Translations under genes and position numbers: made by a program
DNA from: Eutypa lata
Taxonomy: Eukaryota; Ascomycota; Sordariomycetes; Xylariales; Diatrypaceae
Direction of reading: 5' to 3'
Length of the DNA: 64,000 nucleotides
Assembly: GCA_022661535.1 (NCBI GenBank)
Contig: JAKULF010000013.1
Coordinates: forward strand, 992,001-1,056,000
The notes under the pieces: generated by a model
Seen by the model: only the letters and a program-made list of their open reading frames with translations
The model's database searches: none
Told to the model about the DNA's origin: nothing
In this document: positions 1 through 12,537 of the stretch, one piece after another
How positions within the stretch are numbered: the stretch's first letter is position 1
How the letters are laid out: every line of letters starts with the position of its first letter

Positions 1-2235
1 GCTAGCAATGCCGATGCCGATAGCGAGGCGGTGCGCGTAACCAAGGTGCTACCGGAGGGCCGTCACTTTACCGTACGGGGAATAGCCGTCGGCTTGCTAA
101 TCGGCCTGGTTATCTGCTTCTCGAACATGTATTTTGGCCTGCAGACGGGTTGGATCAGCATGATGACGATGCCGGCTAGTCTGATGGGGTTCGGCATTTT
201 CCGGTTGCTAGCTCCTCATCTCGACTTCCCCTTTTCGCCTGTTGAGAACGTCCTCGTCCAGTCTGTAGCCGGCGGCATGGCCATTGTGCCTCTCGGCTGC
301 GGCTTCGTTGGCGTCATCCCCGCTATGGAGGATCTGCTCAGACCCGAGGAACAGGGGCCCTTCCGCTTCAGCATGTGGAAGTTGATTATTTGGTCTCTTG
401 GCTTATGTTATTTTGGCGTCATTTTTGCTGTGCCGCTGAGGCGTCAGGTCATTATTAGGGAGCAGCTCAAATTCCCTAGCGGATTTAGTACCGCAGTGCT
501 TATTGGTGTGCTCCATGGCAAGGGTCAGACGCAGACTGGCGGTGGTACGCTAGATCCCTCGAAAGCTGCTACGTTTGGAAGTCTAGCACTAGAGAATCGA
601 CCGCTTGTAGAATCGCAAGATGTTGATGATGAGGATGCACGAGTTGACCCCGTTGAAGGACCTCACCATGTCGAGGCGGAGCAGAAGTACAATTGGGGTA
701 GAAATATCCGGCTACTTCTGATTACATTCGGTGTCTCTGGTGTCTACACTATCTGCACGTATTTCTTGCCTATACTACGTAATCTACCAATATTCGGCAC
801 CGTGGCTGCGGAAGCTTGGCTTTGGACTCTGAACCCGAGCTTAGCATATGTCGGCCAGGGCATTATCATGGGTCCGTCTACCACTATCCACATGCTCTTA
901 GGGGCTATTCTTGGCTGGGGTGTTCTTTCGCCCCTGGCTAAAAATAAGGGCTGGGCGCCGGGGCCGATTGGTGACTGGGAAAGCGGCAGCAAAGGTTGGA
1001 TCGTTTGGACTTCCTTGGCTATCATGCTTGCCGATGCTGTTGTCAGTCTGGGGCTCATTGCATTTGGAGCTGCTGCTCAATATTCTCCATTGTTATACGC
1101 TTCCCTCAAGCAACAATACGATAACAGTAAACTCAAGAGTCTATTCAACCGCCGCACAAGCGGATACACAGTAGTCCAAAATGACGACGTCGACTCGAGG
1201 CCTTCAACCGCAAACAGAGACTCGACATCAACAGCTGACGATGTCGACCTCTTACCAAGTCCCGTGTTCGAGCAGCACGGTCTAGCCCTCAGGGCCTGGG
1301 ACCACGACGATGCCCCGCCCGAGCAGCTCGTCGGCAGCAAAGTCGTAAGCATCGGCCTCGTCCTGTCGATCCTCTTCTGCATCGCGAGCATCCACATCAC
1401 GTTCGGAAATCTCGTCCCTCTCTACGCGACCATCATCGCTGTCTTCATGGCGCTAATCCTAAGCATCATGGGCGTGCGCGCCCTCGGCGAGACGGACCTA
1501 AACCCGGTTTCGGGCATCAGCAAACTGGCGCAGCTCTTCTTCGCCCTCATCATCCCGCAATCGAACCCCTCCAGCGTGCTCATCAACCTCGTAGCGGGCG
1601 CCGTCTCCGAGGCCGGCGCGATGCAGGCCGGCGACCTGATGCAGGACCTCAAGACGGGCCACCTGCTCGGCGCGGCCCCCAACGCGCAGTTCTGGGGCCA
1701 GGTCATCGGCGCCACCGTCGGCGCCGTCGTCAGCGCCTTCATCTACCGCCTCTACACGTCCGTGTACGACGTCCCCGGCGACCTCTTCCAGGTCCCCACC
1801 GCCTTCGTCTGGATCTTCACCGCGCGCCTCGTCACGGGCGACGGCCTGCCGCCCCGCGCTCGCGAGTTCGCCGTCGCCGCTGCGGTCGTCTTCGCCGTGT
1901 CCACTTTCGTTCGCGCTAAGGGGGCCGGCCGGCCCTGGCATCCGTATGTTCCCGGTGGCATTGCCGTTGCTGTCGGCATGTATAATGTTCCCTCTTTTAC
2001 GCTGGCAAGGACCGTGGGCGGATTGGCGAATTGGTATTGGAGGGTGCGGCTGGGGAGGGAGGATACACCGCTTATTGTTTTGGCGTCGGTAAGTTTTATT
2101 TTTATTTCAATTCACCCTTGAACGTCTATAACGTGGGATTGTGGCTAATGTGTGGTTCAGGGCTTTATTCTTGGAGAGGGGTTCCTGAGTATTGTGAATT
2201 TGATTCTGCAGGGTGCAAGGGTGCCTCATCTATAG
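1..2235 (+). CDS. OPT-family oligopeptide transporter, 5' truncated by window edge
   Basis: Proton-coupled importer of small peptides or metal-peptide conjugates of the OPT superfamily; probably a plasma or vacuolar membrane protein. The frame is open from base 1, so the true start lies outside the window. Exons run 1-2088 and 2161-2235; the 72-nt intron (GTAAGT...TTCAG) is phase 0 and restores an ending with the conserved GEG of OPT C-termini. The protein is strongly hydrophobic with many membrane segments and the characteristic N-terminal NMYFGLQTGW stretch. A long hydrophilic loop rich in D/S/T lies around residues 375-430. The closest type is the YGL114W-like fungal branch (inferred). The coding sequence becomes markedly GC-rich from about 1310 to 1880. 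Confidence 0.9.
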
Positions 2236-2635
2236 GATAGAAGGGGACTGTCAAGGGAAAAGATTCACTTATGTTATTCAATTGGATAGTACTGGAAGAT
2301 CAAAATAATGTGATATGCGATGTTACACCTACTTTGCTGTGTGGTTGCTCGCGTCTGAACAATCAGGTCTTTTCCGACTCTTATCTCCCTTAATATCCAT
2401 GTTCCTGAGTTGAACCTCTGATCAGCTTTATATGTATAGAATGCTCTGGAGGATTGGCTGACTAGGATAGCCAATCAAGGTTGCATGTTGCGTTGCATTC
2501 ATGAGAACGCCTCGCCGAAATATTCGCGGGGTAAGGCTTCGATTCATGAGGCCTCCATGCCACTACATAAGATGTTCCTTTTCCTTATTTTGGTCTCCCA
2601 CTGTCAATCCCAAGCAGCCCTGCGACACTTTCGAA

Positions 2636-4730
2636 ATGACAACCTTCCAGTACCCTTCCTTTAACACGGAAACGATGCCCATCAGGCTCTTGCATTTGGG
2701 GCCTGGAGAGTTTTCGGATCCGATTCATGTTGAGTTACGGAATGCGCATATTCCTATTGGTGACAAGACCGATAGGTATGCTCTAGCGGAGCCGTCAACT
2801 TGGGTCCACTACGAAGCACTTTCATATGCTTGGGGACTAACTAGCAACCAGAAGGCAATACTCGTGGATACCGCTGCTGGTGATGCCAATACGATCTTAG
2901 TCACAGAGAATCTAGAAAGTGCCTTGAGACATCTCCGACGACCCGCGAAAAGCCGAACTCTATGGATAGATGCAGTCTGTATCGACCAGAATAACATCGA
3001 AGAACGAAACCAACAAGTCTCCATGATGGGGAATGTGTATGCAAGAGCGAAACAAGTCTTGGTTTGGTTGGGCCCCGAAAAGAACGACAGTGACCATGCT
3101 ATGGAATTACTCCAATATTTAGGGGAGAGAGTCGACGCAGACCCCGCGACCGGGACACTGCGTCTATCTGATTTAGGACGAGGCGAACCGGAATTAGCAG
3201 ACCGAAGTGTAGCTCTTCCTTTTGACGAAAGGGAATTACGTTCAATAGGCCACTTCTTTAGTCGTCCATGGTTCGAGCGCCTATGGGTTCGTCAGGAGGT
3301 GAGTTGGAAAAATATATTCTCAGATCGTAAAGCCCCTATGGCTTCTGCCCCCCATTAATTCACGGGATCTAAACTCAACCCCTGATTATCTAGATCGGAA
3401 TGTCTACTTCTGCTACTATTCTATGCGGTTGGAAGAGTATGGTTTGGAATATTTTCCGTTCTGCGGCACTCGCTATCAATATTAAATCGCGTATGTATAC
3501 TGTCGCTTCTCTCAACAGCGGACGAATATTAGCATACAAGATCGCTACAATCCAAACTTGGGACTACGATTACTCCAGGATCAGGTATGAATGTAGAAAC
3601 CTGAAATGTATCGATGCACGGGATTATGTCTACGCTATTCAGGGCCTACTCTCCCCAGGAGACCTTCGTCTTGGTATAACACCAGACTATTCCATAGAGC
3701 CTAACAAACTGTTCACAGATGTCTGCAGTCGAATAGTAACGCATTCCCACAATACAAGATTCTTGGAATCCTGCGAACTTCTGTCTATATCGCTCCCAGA
3801 TCTGCCTACTTGGGTACCCGACTGGTCGTGTCCGATGCATGCCCAGGAGCATCCATTGACCCAGTGGAGTGCATGTGGCTGGATTTCGGCGCAAGCAAAG
3901 CATCTATCTCTAGGAAACGGGGTTCTTCGCGTAGCCGGAATCCAGGCTGCCAAAGTTGAACGAGTCTATTACTTCGGCGATGGAAGACGGGATGCTGAGT
4001 TTCAAGATATCATCGAAGCACTCTGGCAATTTTACAAACTGGGGGATGCGAAAGCTCTCGATAAACCATACGTTGGGGGCGGGACACTTCTTGATGCTTG
4101 CTTGCGAACCCTTAACATGAATGGATTCGACGACAACCGGTTTCCAGTGAACAAGACATACACAAATTATTCTCAAGTTAAACAGGAGCTACTCTTAGCC
4201 TGGAAGGAGGAAGGTTCATGGGATTGGGATCACTACTTTCAAGACAGATCAAGCAGCTCAGAGGACTATGAAGCGTTCATAAGGGATGGGCTTATTGGAA
4301 GAGGCATTTTCTGCTCGTCTGAGGCTATATGGGACTTGTGCCTTATGGAACCCGTCGGGGAGACATCATCTGTGTAGTGCTGGGATGTAGGGTCCCTATC
4401 GTGCTTCGGCGAGCACTAGCTGATGAGACCCAGTGGGAGGTTGTGGGCGCCTGTTATGTTGAAGGGCTTATGAACGGCGAAGCTATATATGGCGTATTAC
4501 CAAATCATTATCGAGCGGTTGGGCATACGGGCAAAGATCCGCGTATTGATGACTATCGTTATGCTATCCTAGACACCCGCACCGAGACACTCAAGACAGA
4601 CCCTGCCGAGTTTCTGGCCGAGATGGGAATTCGTCCAACACGATACCAGAGAAAGCCACACATGCTCGAAGTTGCACCCGAAGTCCTACGGGAAGCCGGG
4701 GTTAATCTGCAAGACTTTGACTTGATATGA
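2636..4730 (+). pseudogene. HET-domain (heterokaryon incompatibility) protein with one-base frameshift
   Basis: Fungal HET-domain protein; family members trigger cell death on fusion of unlike individuals, but the role of this copy is unknown. The start at 2636 is chosen because the HET homology begins soon after it. Exon 1 (2636-3298) carries the domain signatures ALSYAWG near residue 61, LWIDAVCIDQ near residue 120 and RPWFERLWVRQE at the exon end. The intron is 3299-3393. Exon 2 continues in frame to about 4322, after which the conserved C-terminal HET-associated segment (PYGTRRGDIICV, later GACYVEGLMNGEA) lies in another frame up to a stop at 4730. There is no usable splice site at the junction, so one base seems missing near 4321-4323. 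Without it the protein would end at 4377 and lose about 130 residues. It is either a true pseudogene or allele, or a sequencing error. Confidence 0.82.
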
Positions 4731-5399
4731 GAGCTGGAGGGAACTTTCCCCATACCCGACCAGAGGAATCAACAGTGATAGTTTAGGTGGTGAGGGAATA
4801 TGGGATGTGGGTGAAGTGAGTGTAAAGAATACACGGGAATTCAGGGATAAATAATGAGGATATTTCTGGATTTTCATCGATAAGGGAGCGAGGGAATGGT
4901 TTCTGTTCGGATGTGGCATCGACTTTTTCTTAAGTCTCTTATGAATTCTACTTATACCCATACGAAGTATGGCTTTATCACTACTTCCCTAGACCATTTC
5001 CATTTGTAACCCAACTTGACCACCATTTATTCATTTCCATAACCAAAGCTTACGTCTTAAGACATACGTAGTTGAGTCGATTTTGCAAAAACTACCCTGC
5101 CCTAAAATCGAACGAGAATGGCCAAGAAAAGAAGTGAAATCTCGGAAGACCAGTCCCCGCTCAGCCTTATAAAGGCACACTTCCAGTTGTGGCCTGACTT
5201 ATCACCCCATATCCATGCACTTACGCATTGTTCGTACCTTTGTACCTCTACCCCTCTCATCATCACTGCCCCACATGTGCACTGATAAGTAGAGCGAGCA
5301 TCCTGAGCAACGCGGGGCTTGTATTTTGCTTGTTTGCACTGGAGGCTCCCCAGATACATTGGTGAATTACAAGAGATTAGAGTCTAAACTGAAGTCAAA
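4731..5399. other. Intergenic gap, HET gene to dienelactone hydrolase
   Basis: No supported gene. It holds the 3' flank of the HET gene and the promoter side of the hydrolase. Short frames here have no recognisable protein pattern. Confidence 0.6.
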
Positions 5400-6636
5400 A
5401 TGTTAATCAACGAAAGCCATGCGGATACCCAGATCTCGGTGGATGGGAAGGAGACTTCCATGAGTGAGCGAACCTCTAAAGGCCGGATCCGGACTAATTA
5501 TAAGTGACCTCGCTGACTAGGCTGGCTGGCTTATCTAGGAATCTTCGTTTTCCATCCCACCATTCCACAGTACCCGAATGCGTAAGGCTGCAACGACTAG
5601 CACCGCCTTCCTTGGTATGCTGCATCCAGGCTGATTTTAGACATAGGCGTTTCCCGGGCGTTGTTCTGTTTAGTGAGATCTATCAAGGTACATACACACA
5701 CACATACACAATACATGCAAGAATGCATGCATAAATCGATGCTTCAAGAGTAGAGCTGAGCTAAATGCTGAATAGTGACGGGCCCGGTGTCTCGATTTGC
5801 TCGTCAAATCGCTGGCCAGGGGTATATCGTTGCTGCACCCTCGTCGTACCATGACTTTATCGGACCAGAGGCGCTTGGCTACGATGTTCCAGGGACTGAT
5901 CAAGGCAACGAATTGAAGGTGAAGAAGGTAAATAAAGCTGGCAGAACCAAAGTAATTGGGCCTCACCGTACTTAACTGACTCTACCTATTGGTAAAATAG
6001 ACGCTACAATCCTACGATGCGGACTCTTACAAGGCTGTGGACTATCTCCTCAGCCTTCCTACATGCACCGGGCTAATCGGCACAAGTGGCATGTGTCTCG
6101 GTGGTCACCTTTCTCTACGTGCTAGTGTAAGTCCACTCCCTTTCCTTCGTTTCGCATGAAATGAAATCAGAACACCAGCTGAAAAGTTATTTTTTTCTTC
6201 TTATCAACAGCTGGATCCCCGAATTACGGCCTGCGTGGCCTACTTCGCAACGGACGTGCACAGCCGAACGCTCGGGCCGCACTCGGGAGCCGATATGTCG
6301 CCCGAGACGGTGGCGGGCAGCCACCACACGCTCGACAGGCTGGGGGAGATCAAGGGCGAGGTGGCGATGATCTTCGGCCTCAAGGACACGCACGTCCCGG
6401 ACAAGGGGCGGGACCTGGTCCGGCACAAGCTGCGCGAGGCGGGCACCGTCTTCAGCTTCTACGAGTTCGCGTGGGCGCAGCACGCCTTCATCCGCGACGA
6501 GCTGTCCAAGGGCCGCTACGACCCCGCCATCACCAAGATCTGCTTCGAAGTCTTGACGGAGCTGTTCGGCAGGACGCTCAAGGCCGACTTGGGCCCCAGG
6601 GATGGAAAGCCCGAGAAGATCGAACATGTTTGTTAA
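5400..6636 (+). CDS. Dienelactone hydrolase family protein (carboxymethylenebutenolidase-like)
   Basis: Alpha/beta-hydrolase of the dienelactone hydrolase family, probably cytosolic; family members open lactone rings in aromatic-compound breakdown, though fungal homologues often have unknown substrates. Six exons were assembled: 5400-5463, 5539-5581, 5641-5687, 5776-5927, 6001-6126 and 6211-6636. All join in phase and give 285 residues, the usual length. The first three tiny exons rebuild the expected N-terminus (MLINESHAD, then MRIFVFHP, then FPGVVLFSEIYQ). The nucleophile is Cys134 in GMCLGGH, with Asp203 in GLKDTHVP and His235 in QHAFIRDE completing a Cys-Asp-His triad. The last exon is far more GC-rich than the others. 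Exons this small are easily missed by automatic gene callers, which might start the gene at exon 4. Confidence 0.9.
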
Positions 6637-7549
6637 GGGAAACAAAGGGTCATATATCTATGTACGGTAGTGACATTACATAGGTACATGTTGGTAGTGG
6701 TGGGCCTTGACGTATGTAGGTGTTGCTTAGCTGCTTAGTTTTCCTAATCTGGCTGCCTAGCCACTAGGAATAATATCTACTCGTTTCCATGAGGCGCAAT
6801 GACTAAGTACGAAGCATGATAATGTCAATATGAAGTGAGCCTTACCGTGCCTAACACCCTGTATTTTATATTTGGGTAGTATCGTTGCTAAGATAACCAA
6901 CCGCCAACACATTTTCTCACTTGGCAACTGTACATTTCTATTACATACGTTAGTTTAGTTTAGTTGAGCTTTTCCCGTATGCTACATTTTACCAACATAA
7001 CTACCCATTTTGCAATGAGAATAATCATGAGCCTGTACTTCTTCTGTTTATGGAATGAACTATGGTTGTTATTGGATAAGCTACATAGGATTCTTCGAAT
7101 TTCGAGTATTTCTATGTCTCATTTTAGAAAGTAAAAGATGTCTAAAGATGGAGGCATGTCGCTGGGAGCAACCAGCCGAGTTTGACCCCACATGCCTCAG
7201 AAGCTTCTCAAAATGATATCAGGGCTATGGTAAAGTTGTGAGACTATGCCGAATGCAGAATAGTGGAGTAGACTAGAAACCTAAGTGGGCAAATTGCTCT
7301 TCCATAGCTGACTTTTAAATTCGGTAGCCGTGCTCATAGAATTGCCCCTCATTGTCGTCATAGGTTTATGTAGAAAATCTATTAGGTTCGACAGGATAGC
7401 ATTGGTTAGAAAAGATACATATGTACATACATGCATACATACATACATACAACAACAACAAACCAATTACACTGATAGAACTGCACAGAACATGAAACAT
7501 AACAAATAATTAAAGAAATAGTCAGAATCCGGTAGTGAAGTACAGTGAA
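6637..7549. other. Intergenic gap before hsp70
   Basis: AT-rich, no supported gene. It contains a short ACAT/CAA simple-repeat run at about 7420-7465 and leads into the Hsp70 promoter. Confidence 0.6.
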
Positions 7550-7588
7550 TTCAAGAATTTTCTCTAGTTTGATTGGATGATTCTGGAA
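7550..7588 (+). promoter_or_regulatory. Heat shock elements of the hsp70 promoter
   Basis: At 7550-7562 three alternating units TTC-nn-GAA-nn-TTC form a complete heat shock element (binding site for trimeric HSF). A second two-unit site, TTC-nn-GAA, lies at 7581-7588. Both are about 340-380 nt upstream of the Hsp70 start codon, and a TATA-like TTATTATAAGG follows at 7675-7685. The gene is therefore likely heat-inducible through HSF. Confidence 0.75.
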
Positions 7589-7928
7589 ACTGCTGGTTTA
7601 GACTATTTAGATCGAAGCTGCATTCCAAAAAGTTCCTTCCTTTTCCAAAAACAGTGGGGCCCAGGTTGTCTGCCTTATTATAAGGTACCCAAGTTTTTGC
7701 TTCCTTAACCTTCTCCTCCCACTTCCCACAATACAACAACAAACATACAAATACCCAATACATCTTCCTCTAGAACAGGAATTGTGCAGAGTTTTCTTCT
7801 CACTTTTTCTTCTTCATAAGAACCAACTTCCTTTTGAGATACCCCCAAAACTATTCATCTTCACACACACACATACACCTTTTCTTCTATTCAACGTCTG
7901 CATTTCCCATCACATTAATTCCTTCAAT

Positions 7929-9893
7929 ATGGCACCTGCCGTCGGAATAGATCTCGGCACCACGTACTCTTGCGTGGGTGTCTTCAGAGATGACCGAATT
8001 GAGATCATTGCCAATGACCAGGGTAACCGGACCACACCCTCCTTCGTCGCATTTACCGATACCGAGCGTCTGATCGGTGATGCCGCCAAGAACCAGGTCG
8101 CCATGAACCCTCACAACACCGTCTTCGATGCCAAGCGTCTGATTGGCCGCAAGTTCGCTGATGCCGAGGTTCAGGCTGACATGAAGCATTTCCCCTTCAA
8201 GATTGTCGACAAGAACAGCAAGCCTATCGTTGAGGTTGAGTTCAAGGGTGAGACCAAGCAGTTCACCCCCGAGGAGATCTCCTCTATGGTCCTCACCAAG
8301 ATGCGTGAGACCGCCGAGTCTTACCTTGGTGGCACCGTCAACAACGCTGTCGTCACCGTGCCTGCCTACTTCAACGACTCCCAGCGTCAGGCTACCAAGG
8401 ATGCCGGTTTGATCGCCGGTCTCAACGTCCTCCGAATCATCAACGAGCCCACCGCCGCCGCCATCGCTTACGGTCTTGACAAGAAGATTGAGGGCGAGCG
8501 CAACGTCCTCATCTTTGACTTGGGTGGTGGTACCTTCGATGTCTCACTCTTGACTATTGAGGAGGGCATCTTCGAGGTCAAGTCCACTGCTGGCGATACT
8601 CACTTGGGTGGTGAGGACTTCGACAACCGTCTGGTCAACCACTTCGTAACTGAATTCAAAAGAAAGTTCAAGAAGGATCTCAGCGGCAACCCCCGTGCTA
8701 TGCGCCGTCTCCGAACCGCTTGCGAGCGTGCCAAGAGAACTCTGTCTTCTTCTGCCCAGACCTCGGTCGAGATCGACTCCCTCTTCGAGGGTGTTGACTT
8801 CTACACCTCCATCACTCGTGCCCGTTTCGAGGAGCTTTGCCAGGATCTCTTCCGATCCACCCTTCAGCCTGTCGACCGTGTCTTGGCCGACGCTAAGATC
8901 GACAAGTCCCAGGTCCACGAGGTTGTCCTTGTCGGTGGTTCCACCCGTATCCCCCGCATCCAGAAGCTTATCACCGACTACTTCAACGGCAAGGAGCCCA
9001 ACAAGTCCATCAACCCTGATGAAGCTGTTGCCTACGGTGCTGCTGTCCAGGCTGCTATCCTGTCTGGTGACACCAGCTCTAAGTCCACCAACGAGATCCT
9101 GCTTCTCGACGTCGCCCCTCTTTCCCTCGGTATCGAGACTGCTGGTGGTATGATGACCAAGCTCATCCCCCGCAACACCACCATCCCCACCAAGAAGTCT
9201 GAGGTCTTCTCTACCTTCTCTGACAACCAGCCTGGTGTGCTTATCCAGGTCTATGAGGGTGAGCGCCAGCGCACCAAGGACAACAACCTGCTCGGCAAGT
9301 TCGAGCTTACTGGTATCCCGCCTGCACCCCGTGGTGTTCCTCAGATCGAGGTCACCTTCGATCTTGATGCCAACGGAATCATGAACGTCTCAGCTGTCGA
9401 GAAGGGTACTGGCAAGTCCAACAAGATTGTCATCACCAACGACAAGGGTCGCCTGTCCAAGGAGGAGATCGAGCGCATGCTCTCGGAGGCAGAGAAGTAC
9501 AAGGATGAGGATGAGAAGGAGGGTCAGCGTGTCGCTGCCAAGAACGGCCTTGAGTCGTACGCCTACTCTCTCCGCAACACCCTGTCCGACTCCAAGGTCG
9601 ACGAGAAGCTCGAGGCTGGTGACAAGGAGAAGCTCAAGACGGAGATCGACAAGGTCGTCGCTTGGCTCGACGAGAACCAGCAGGCTTCTCGTGAGGAGTA
9701 CGAGGAGCACCAGAAGGAGCTCGAGGGTATCGCTAACCCTATCATGATGAAGTTCTACGGTAGTGCTGGTGGTCCCGGTGGCATGCCCGGCATGCCCGGC
9801 GGTGCTGGTGGCTTCCCTGGTGCCGGCGGTGCTCCTGGCGGTGCCCCTGGTGCTGGTGGCGATGACGGCCCCACTGTTGAGGAGGTCGACTAA
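7929..9893 (+). CDS. Cytosolic Hsp70 chaperone (SSA type)
   Basis: ATP-dependent chaperone of the cytosol and nucleus that folds new and stressed proteins with J-domain partners and nucleotide-exchange factors. The start ATG at 7929 is chosen because the protein then begins with the family N-terminus ([13 protein letters not shown]); an in-frame extension upstream is 5' UTR. It has 654 residues in one exon. The nucleotide-binding domain shows [12 protein letters not shown] and [14 protein letters not shown]; the substrate-binding domain and helical lid follow. A Gly/Met/Pro-rich tail ends in EEVD, the signature of cytosolic Hsp70 that binds TPR co-chaperones. Codons are strongly biased to C-ending forms, as expected for a highly expressed gene. 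Its lack of introns suits expression during heat shock, when splicing fails. Confidence 0.97.
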   Translation: MAPAVGIDLGTTYSCVGVFRDDRIEIIANDQGNRTTPSFVAFTDTERLIGDAAKNQVAMNPHNTVFDAKRLIGRKFADAEVQADMKHFPFKIVDKNSKPIVEVEFKGETKQFTPEEISSMVLTKMRETAESYLGGTVNNAVVTVPAYFNDSQRQATKDAGLIAGLNVLRIINEPTAAAIAYGLDKKIEGERNVLIFDLGGGTFDVSLLTIEEGIFEVKSTAGDTHLGGEDFDNRLVNHFVTEFKRKFKKDLSGNPRAMRRLRTACERAKRTLSSSAQTSVEIDSLFEGVDFYTSITRARFEELCQDLFRSTLQPVDRVLADAKIDKSQVHEVVLVGGSTRIPRIQKLITDYFNGKEPNKSINPDEAVAYGAAVQAAILSGDTSSKSTNEILLLDVAPLSLGIETAGGMMTKLIPRNTTIPTKKSEVFSTFSDNQPGVLIQVYEGERQRTKDNNLLGKFELTGIPPAPRGVPQIEVTFDLDANGIMNVSAVEKGTGKSNKIVITNDKGRLSKEEIERMLSEAEKYKDEDEKEGQRVAAKNGLESYAYSLRNTLSDSKVDEKLEAGDKEKLKTEIDKVVAWLDENQQASREEYEEHQKELEGIANPIMMKFYGSAGGPGGMPGMPGGAGGFPGAGGAPGGAPGAGGDDGPTVEEVD

Positions 9894-10673
9894 ATTGTCA
9901 CCCCTTCTTCTTTCTCGTCGTCATCATTATGGTCGTGATCATGGTCTTGATTTCTTCTGGCGTTTTCCCCGGTGCCCTGTTTAAACGGCAGCCGGGTGGA
10001 GGTTCGGATTTGGGATTGCACTAGATTTCCCCCCCAGTAATGATGGTTCTGGTACAAAAGTTGAGGTTTTTTCACGATTGCATGGATGTACTTTAGGAAG
10101 GGAAACTCATCCCACGAAGTAATGAGAACTATTCTATAAACTCTACCTTGTCTTATGCTCGCTGATGTGACTGTTTGTGAAATAATTCCTGAATGTAACT
10201 TGGCTGCTACGTTTGTTTAAGTCTGCCAAAACAATTGACGTCTTCCACGCACAAGAAGTATTTTCTCGATAGATTTTGCAAAATCTGCATACTCCTATCA
10301 TGTTACAAAGTATCAATGATTGAATATGAAATAATCATTATTACTTTGTCTCAAGACTCATGTTTGCCTGTTTCGATCCCTGACATTAACTTTTGGGAGG
10401 CAAGTCGTATGTATCGTCGGAACATGGAGCGAAATGCAGATATTCCTTATTTCCATGATGTTCTTTGGCTCTATGTATTCACATTTGGTGCAATCCCAGA
10501 CGATGATTCATTCACACAATCCCATGCCATTTGCCTTCATCAATTATCATCAGTGTTATGATATGTGTTAAAAGTATGTGTATGCACTGGCTCACATACA
10601 CAGACCTCTAATACAATAAATCCATTTACCTTTTTTCTTTCTTCTTCCTTCTTTCTCCCCTCACACCTACCCT
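9894..10673. other. Convergent gap between hsp70 and the Emi1-like gene
   Basis: Shared 3' flanks of two converging genes. No coding signal. A pyrimidine-rich run lies at about 10630-10665. Confidence 0.6.
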
Positions 10674-11507
10674 TCACGACCCCTTCAAAGCCTCCTGCAC
10701 CCTCCTCCGCCTCTCAATCTCCAACGCATACCACTCCTCATCGCTGACATCCCCATTCCCACCACCGGCGCCCTGGCCCAGCGGCACGCTGAACGCCGTC
10801 CCCGGCTCCACCCGCTCGGTCCGCGCCTCCCACACGTCCGTGCTGCTCGGCTGGCCCGCCGCGTAGTACCGCTTGATCTCCTTCTGGCGGTAGAAATCCC
10901 GGATCGCCTCCTCCTTCATGGCGCCGGTATACGCCCGCGTCCGCATGCAGAACCAGAAGTCGTCCCACTGCTCGCTGCAGCTCCGCATCGTCCCCGATCG
11001 GTACACGCTCGTCCACTGCCCCCCCAGCGAGTTGCAGTGGAAGGCGCTGTCGAAGGCGGCCCGGCACGACATCGTTGTTGGGAGGAGCGATTCCGAGAGT
11101 GGGTCTAGGCGCGTTGGGGGAGGGGGTTGGGAGGGGGTTGCTGCTGTTTTGGAGGTGGTGGTTGTGGTTGTGGTGGGAGAGGAGGATGTTGATGAGGAGG
11201 AGCTTGAAGATCCCCAGGATGGCCAGAGGGATGATGAGGATTTCTGTTGTTGTTGTTGCTGTTCTGGAGGTGCGGTTTGCGAGGAGGTTGGTGTAGATGT
11301 TGGTGTTGGCGCTGCTGGTTTGGGGTTGAGTTCTTCTTGGATCTGGGCCATGAACTTAGCGATTTCGGGGTCACCGTAGTCGTTTGTACTTGTTGTTGTC
11401 GTTGTCGACTGTGTCTCTTTCGCTGGTGCTTGGGTTTCACTCTTTTCTTGGCTGGGACGCTTCGCGGGGATCGCCGCTGAGGATGATGATGACCACATCC
11501 AACCCAT
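10674..11507 (-). CDS. Emi1-like DUF3128 protein with twin CX9C motif
   Basis: Member of the DUF3128 family that includes yeast Emi1 (early meiotic induction protein 1), needed for sporulation and mitochondrial function. Single exon, 277 residues. Residues 1-145 are low complexity with runs of S, T and Q and a short conserved block GDPEIAKFMAQIQEELNP. The conserved domain follows with C148-x9-C158 and C177-x9-C187, a twin CX9C pattern typical of proteins oxidised and kept in the mitochondrial intermembrane space. That location is inferred from the motif. The domain-coding part is GC-rich, while the N-terminal repeat region is not. It shares an approximately 1-kb divergent gap with YME2, also a mitochondrial gene. 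Confidence 0.85.
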   Translation of the reverse strand: MGWMWSSSSSAAIPAKRPSQEKSETQAPAKETQSTTTTTSTNDYGDPEIAKFMAQIQEELNPKPAAPTPTSTPTSSQTAPPEQQQQQQKSSSSLWPSWGSSSSSSSTSSSPTTTTTTTSKTAATPSQPPPPTRLDPLSESLLPTTMSCRAAFDSAFHCNSLGGQWTSVYRSGTMRSCSEQWDDFWFCMRTRAYTGAMKEEAIRDFYRQKEIKRYYAAGQPSSTDVWEARTERVEPGTAFSVPLGQGAGGGNGDVSDEEWYALEIERRRRVQEALKGS

Positions 11508-12537
11508 TTTAGCTGATGCTTTGTGTTCTCAGGTATAACCCGAAGTAATGTATGTATGTGTGAGCTCTAAACAGAACCGATATTATGTCTTGCGATAGCC
11601 CGAGGAGAGAAGGGAAGAAAGCAGTTGGCAGAGTATAAAAGTCAATGTCTCGATGAACCGAGGCCAGCGGGAGAAACGAGCGGGGGAATTTATGTATCGT
11701 ATGTATGTACGGATGCATGCGACGAGGGGTTGTTCAAGGGTGTCTCGCGATTCAGTGTGTCTGGGTATTCGTTAGGTTCAGACCAATTGGATGCTACGCT
11801 GGTCCTTGTCTTGGGGTCGAGTAACTCCAGGATCTCCCTTCCTTCTTGGGAAGTACAGGTAGGTATCAATCGTATCGACCGGTAGACCGGATAGAGGGGA
11901 AATTCGGGAAATACCGTCGTCTTGACAAGAGATACGTATTATGTTCGTCGTATGAATCGTACTACAATTAGACTTTGATTCCCACTTATGATGCTTCTCC
12001 TTCGTCGACATCTACGTACTCGTCCGGGAGCATTCTTTTCTACCAAGATCGCGACTTGTGGCTTGAGAAAGAGCAAGTGTGGCTCGTAGTTGAATGTGGC
12101 TTACTGAGGAGGGGTCATTCTACCCCTCGAAAAATGTCTAATAATGAATATTTATCGCGAATGCTGGTTCTATGCATACAACGATAGATTCAAGGTAAAT
12201 ATGCAATATCAGATCTGGGGCATCGTCTAAATTCGAGATCAGCCCACATCGTCAGACTTAGCGAGCTCCAATGACCTCATTGGTATTTTAAGCCGGAAGC
12301 TACCAAGCTATTGGGAGCTTGTTTAAACCGCGGAACACACCTTTGGGTCTTTATTCCTTAACTAACTACTGCCGATTGTTATAAGATCGTCAATAAGATC
12401 GAAATGGCATGGCAATAGCTTCGTGACAACACTAGAAATACCTTAAAACAGCTTCTATATTGGCACTCATCCCATGCCACTCCCACGGTAACAGAGAAGG
12501 CAGGAAATCACAGGCGGTGATTCAATAGCCGACAAAA
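11508..12537. other. Divergent promoter gap, Emi1-like gene and YME2
   Basis: Holds the upstream regions of two nuclear genes for mitochondrial proteins. No coding frame is supported and no motif is recognised with confidence. Confidence 0.55.
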
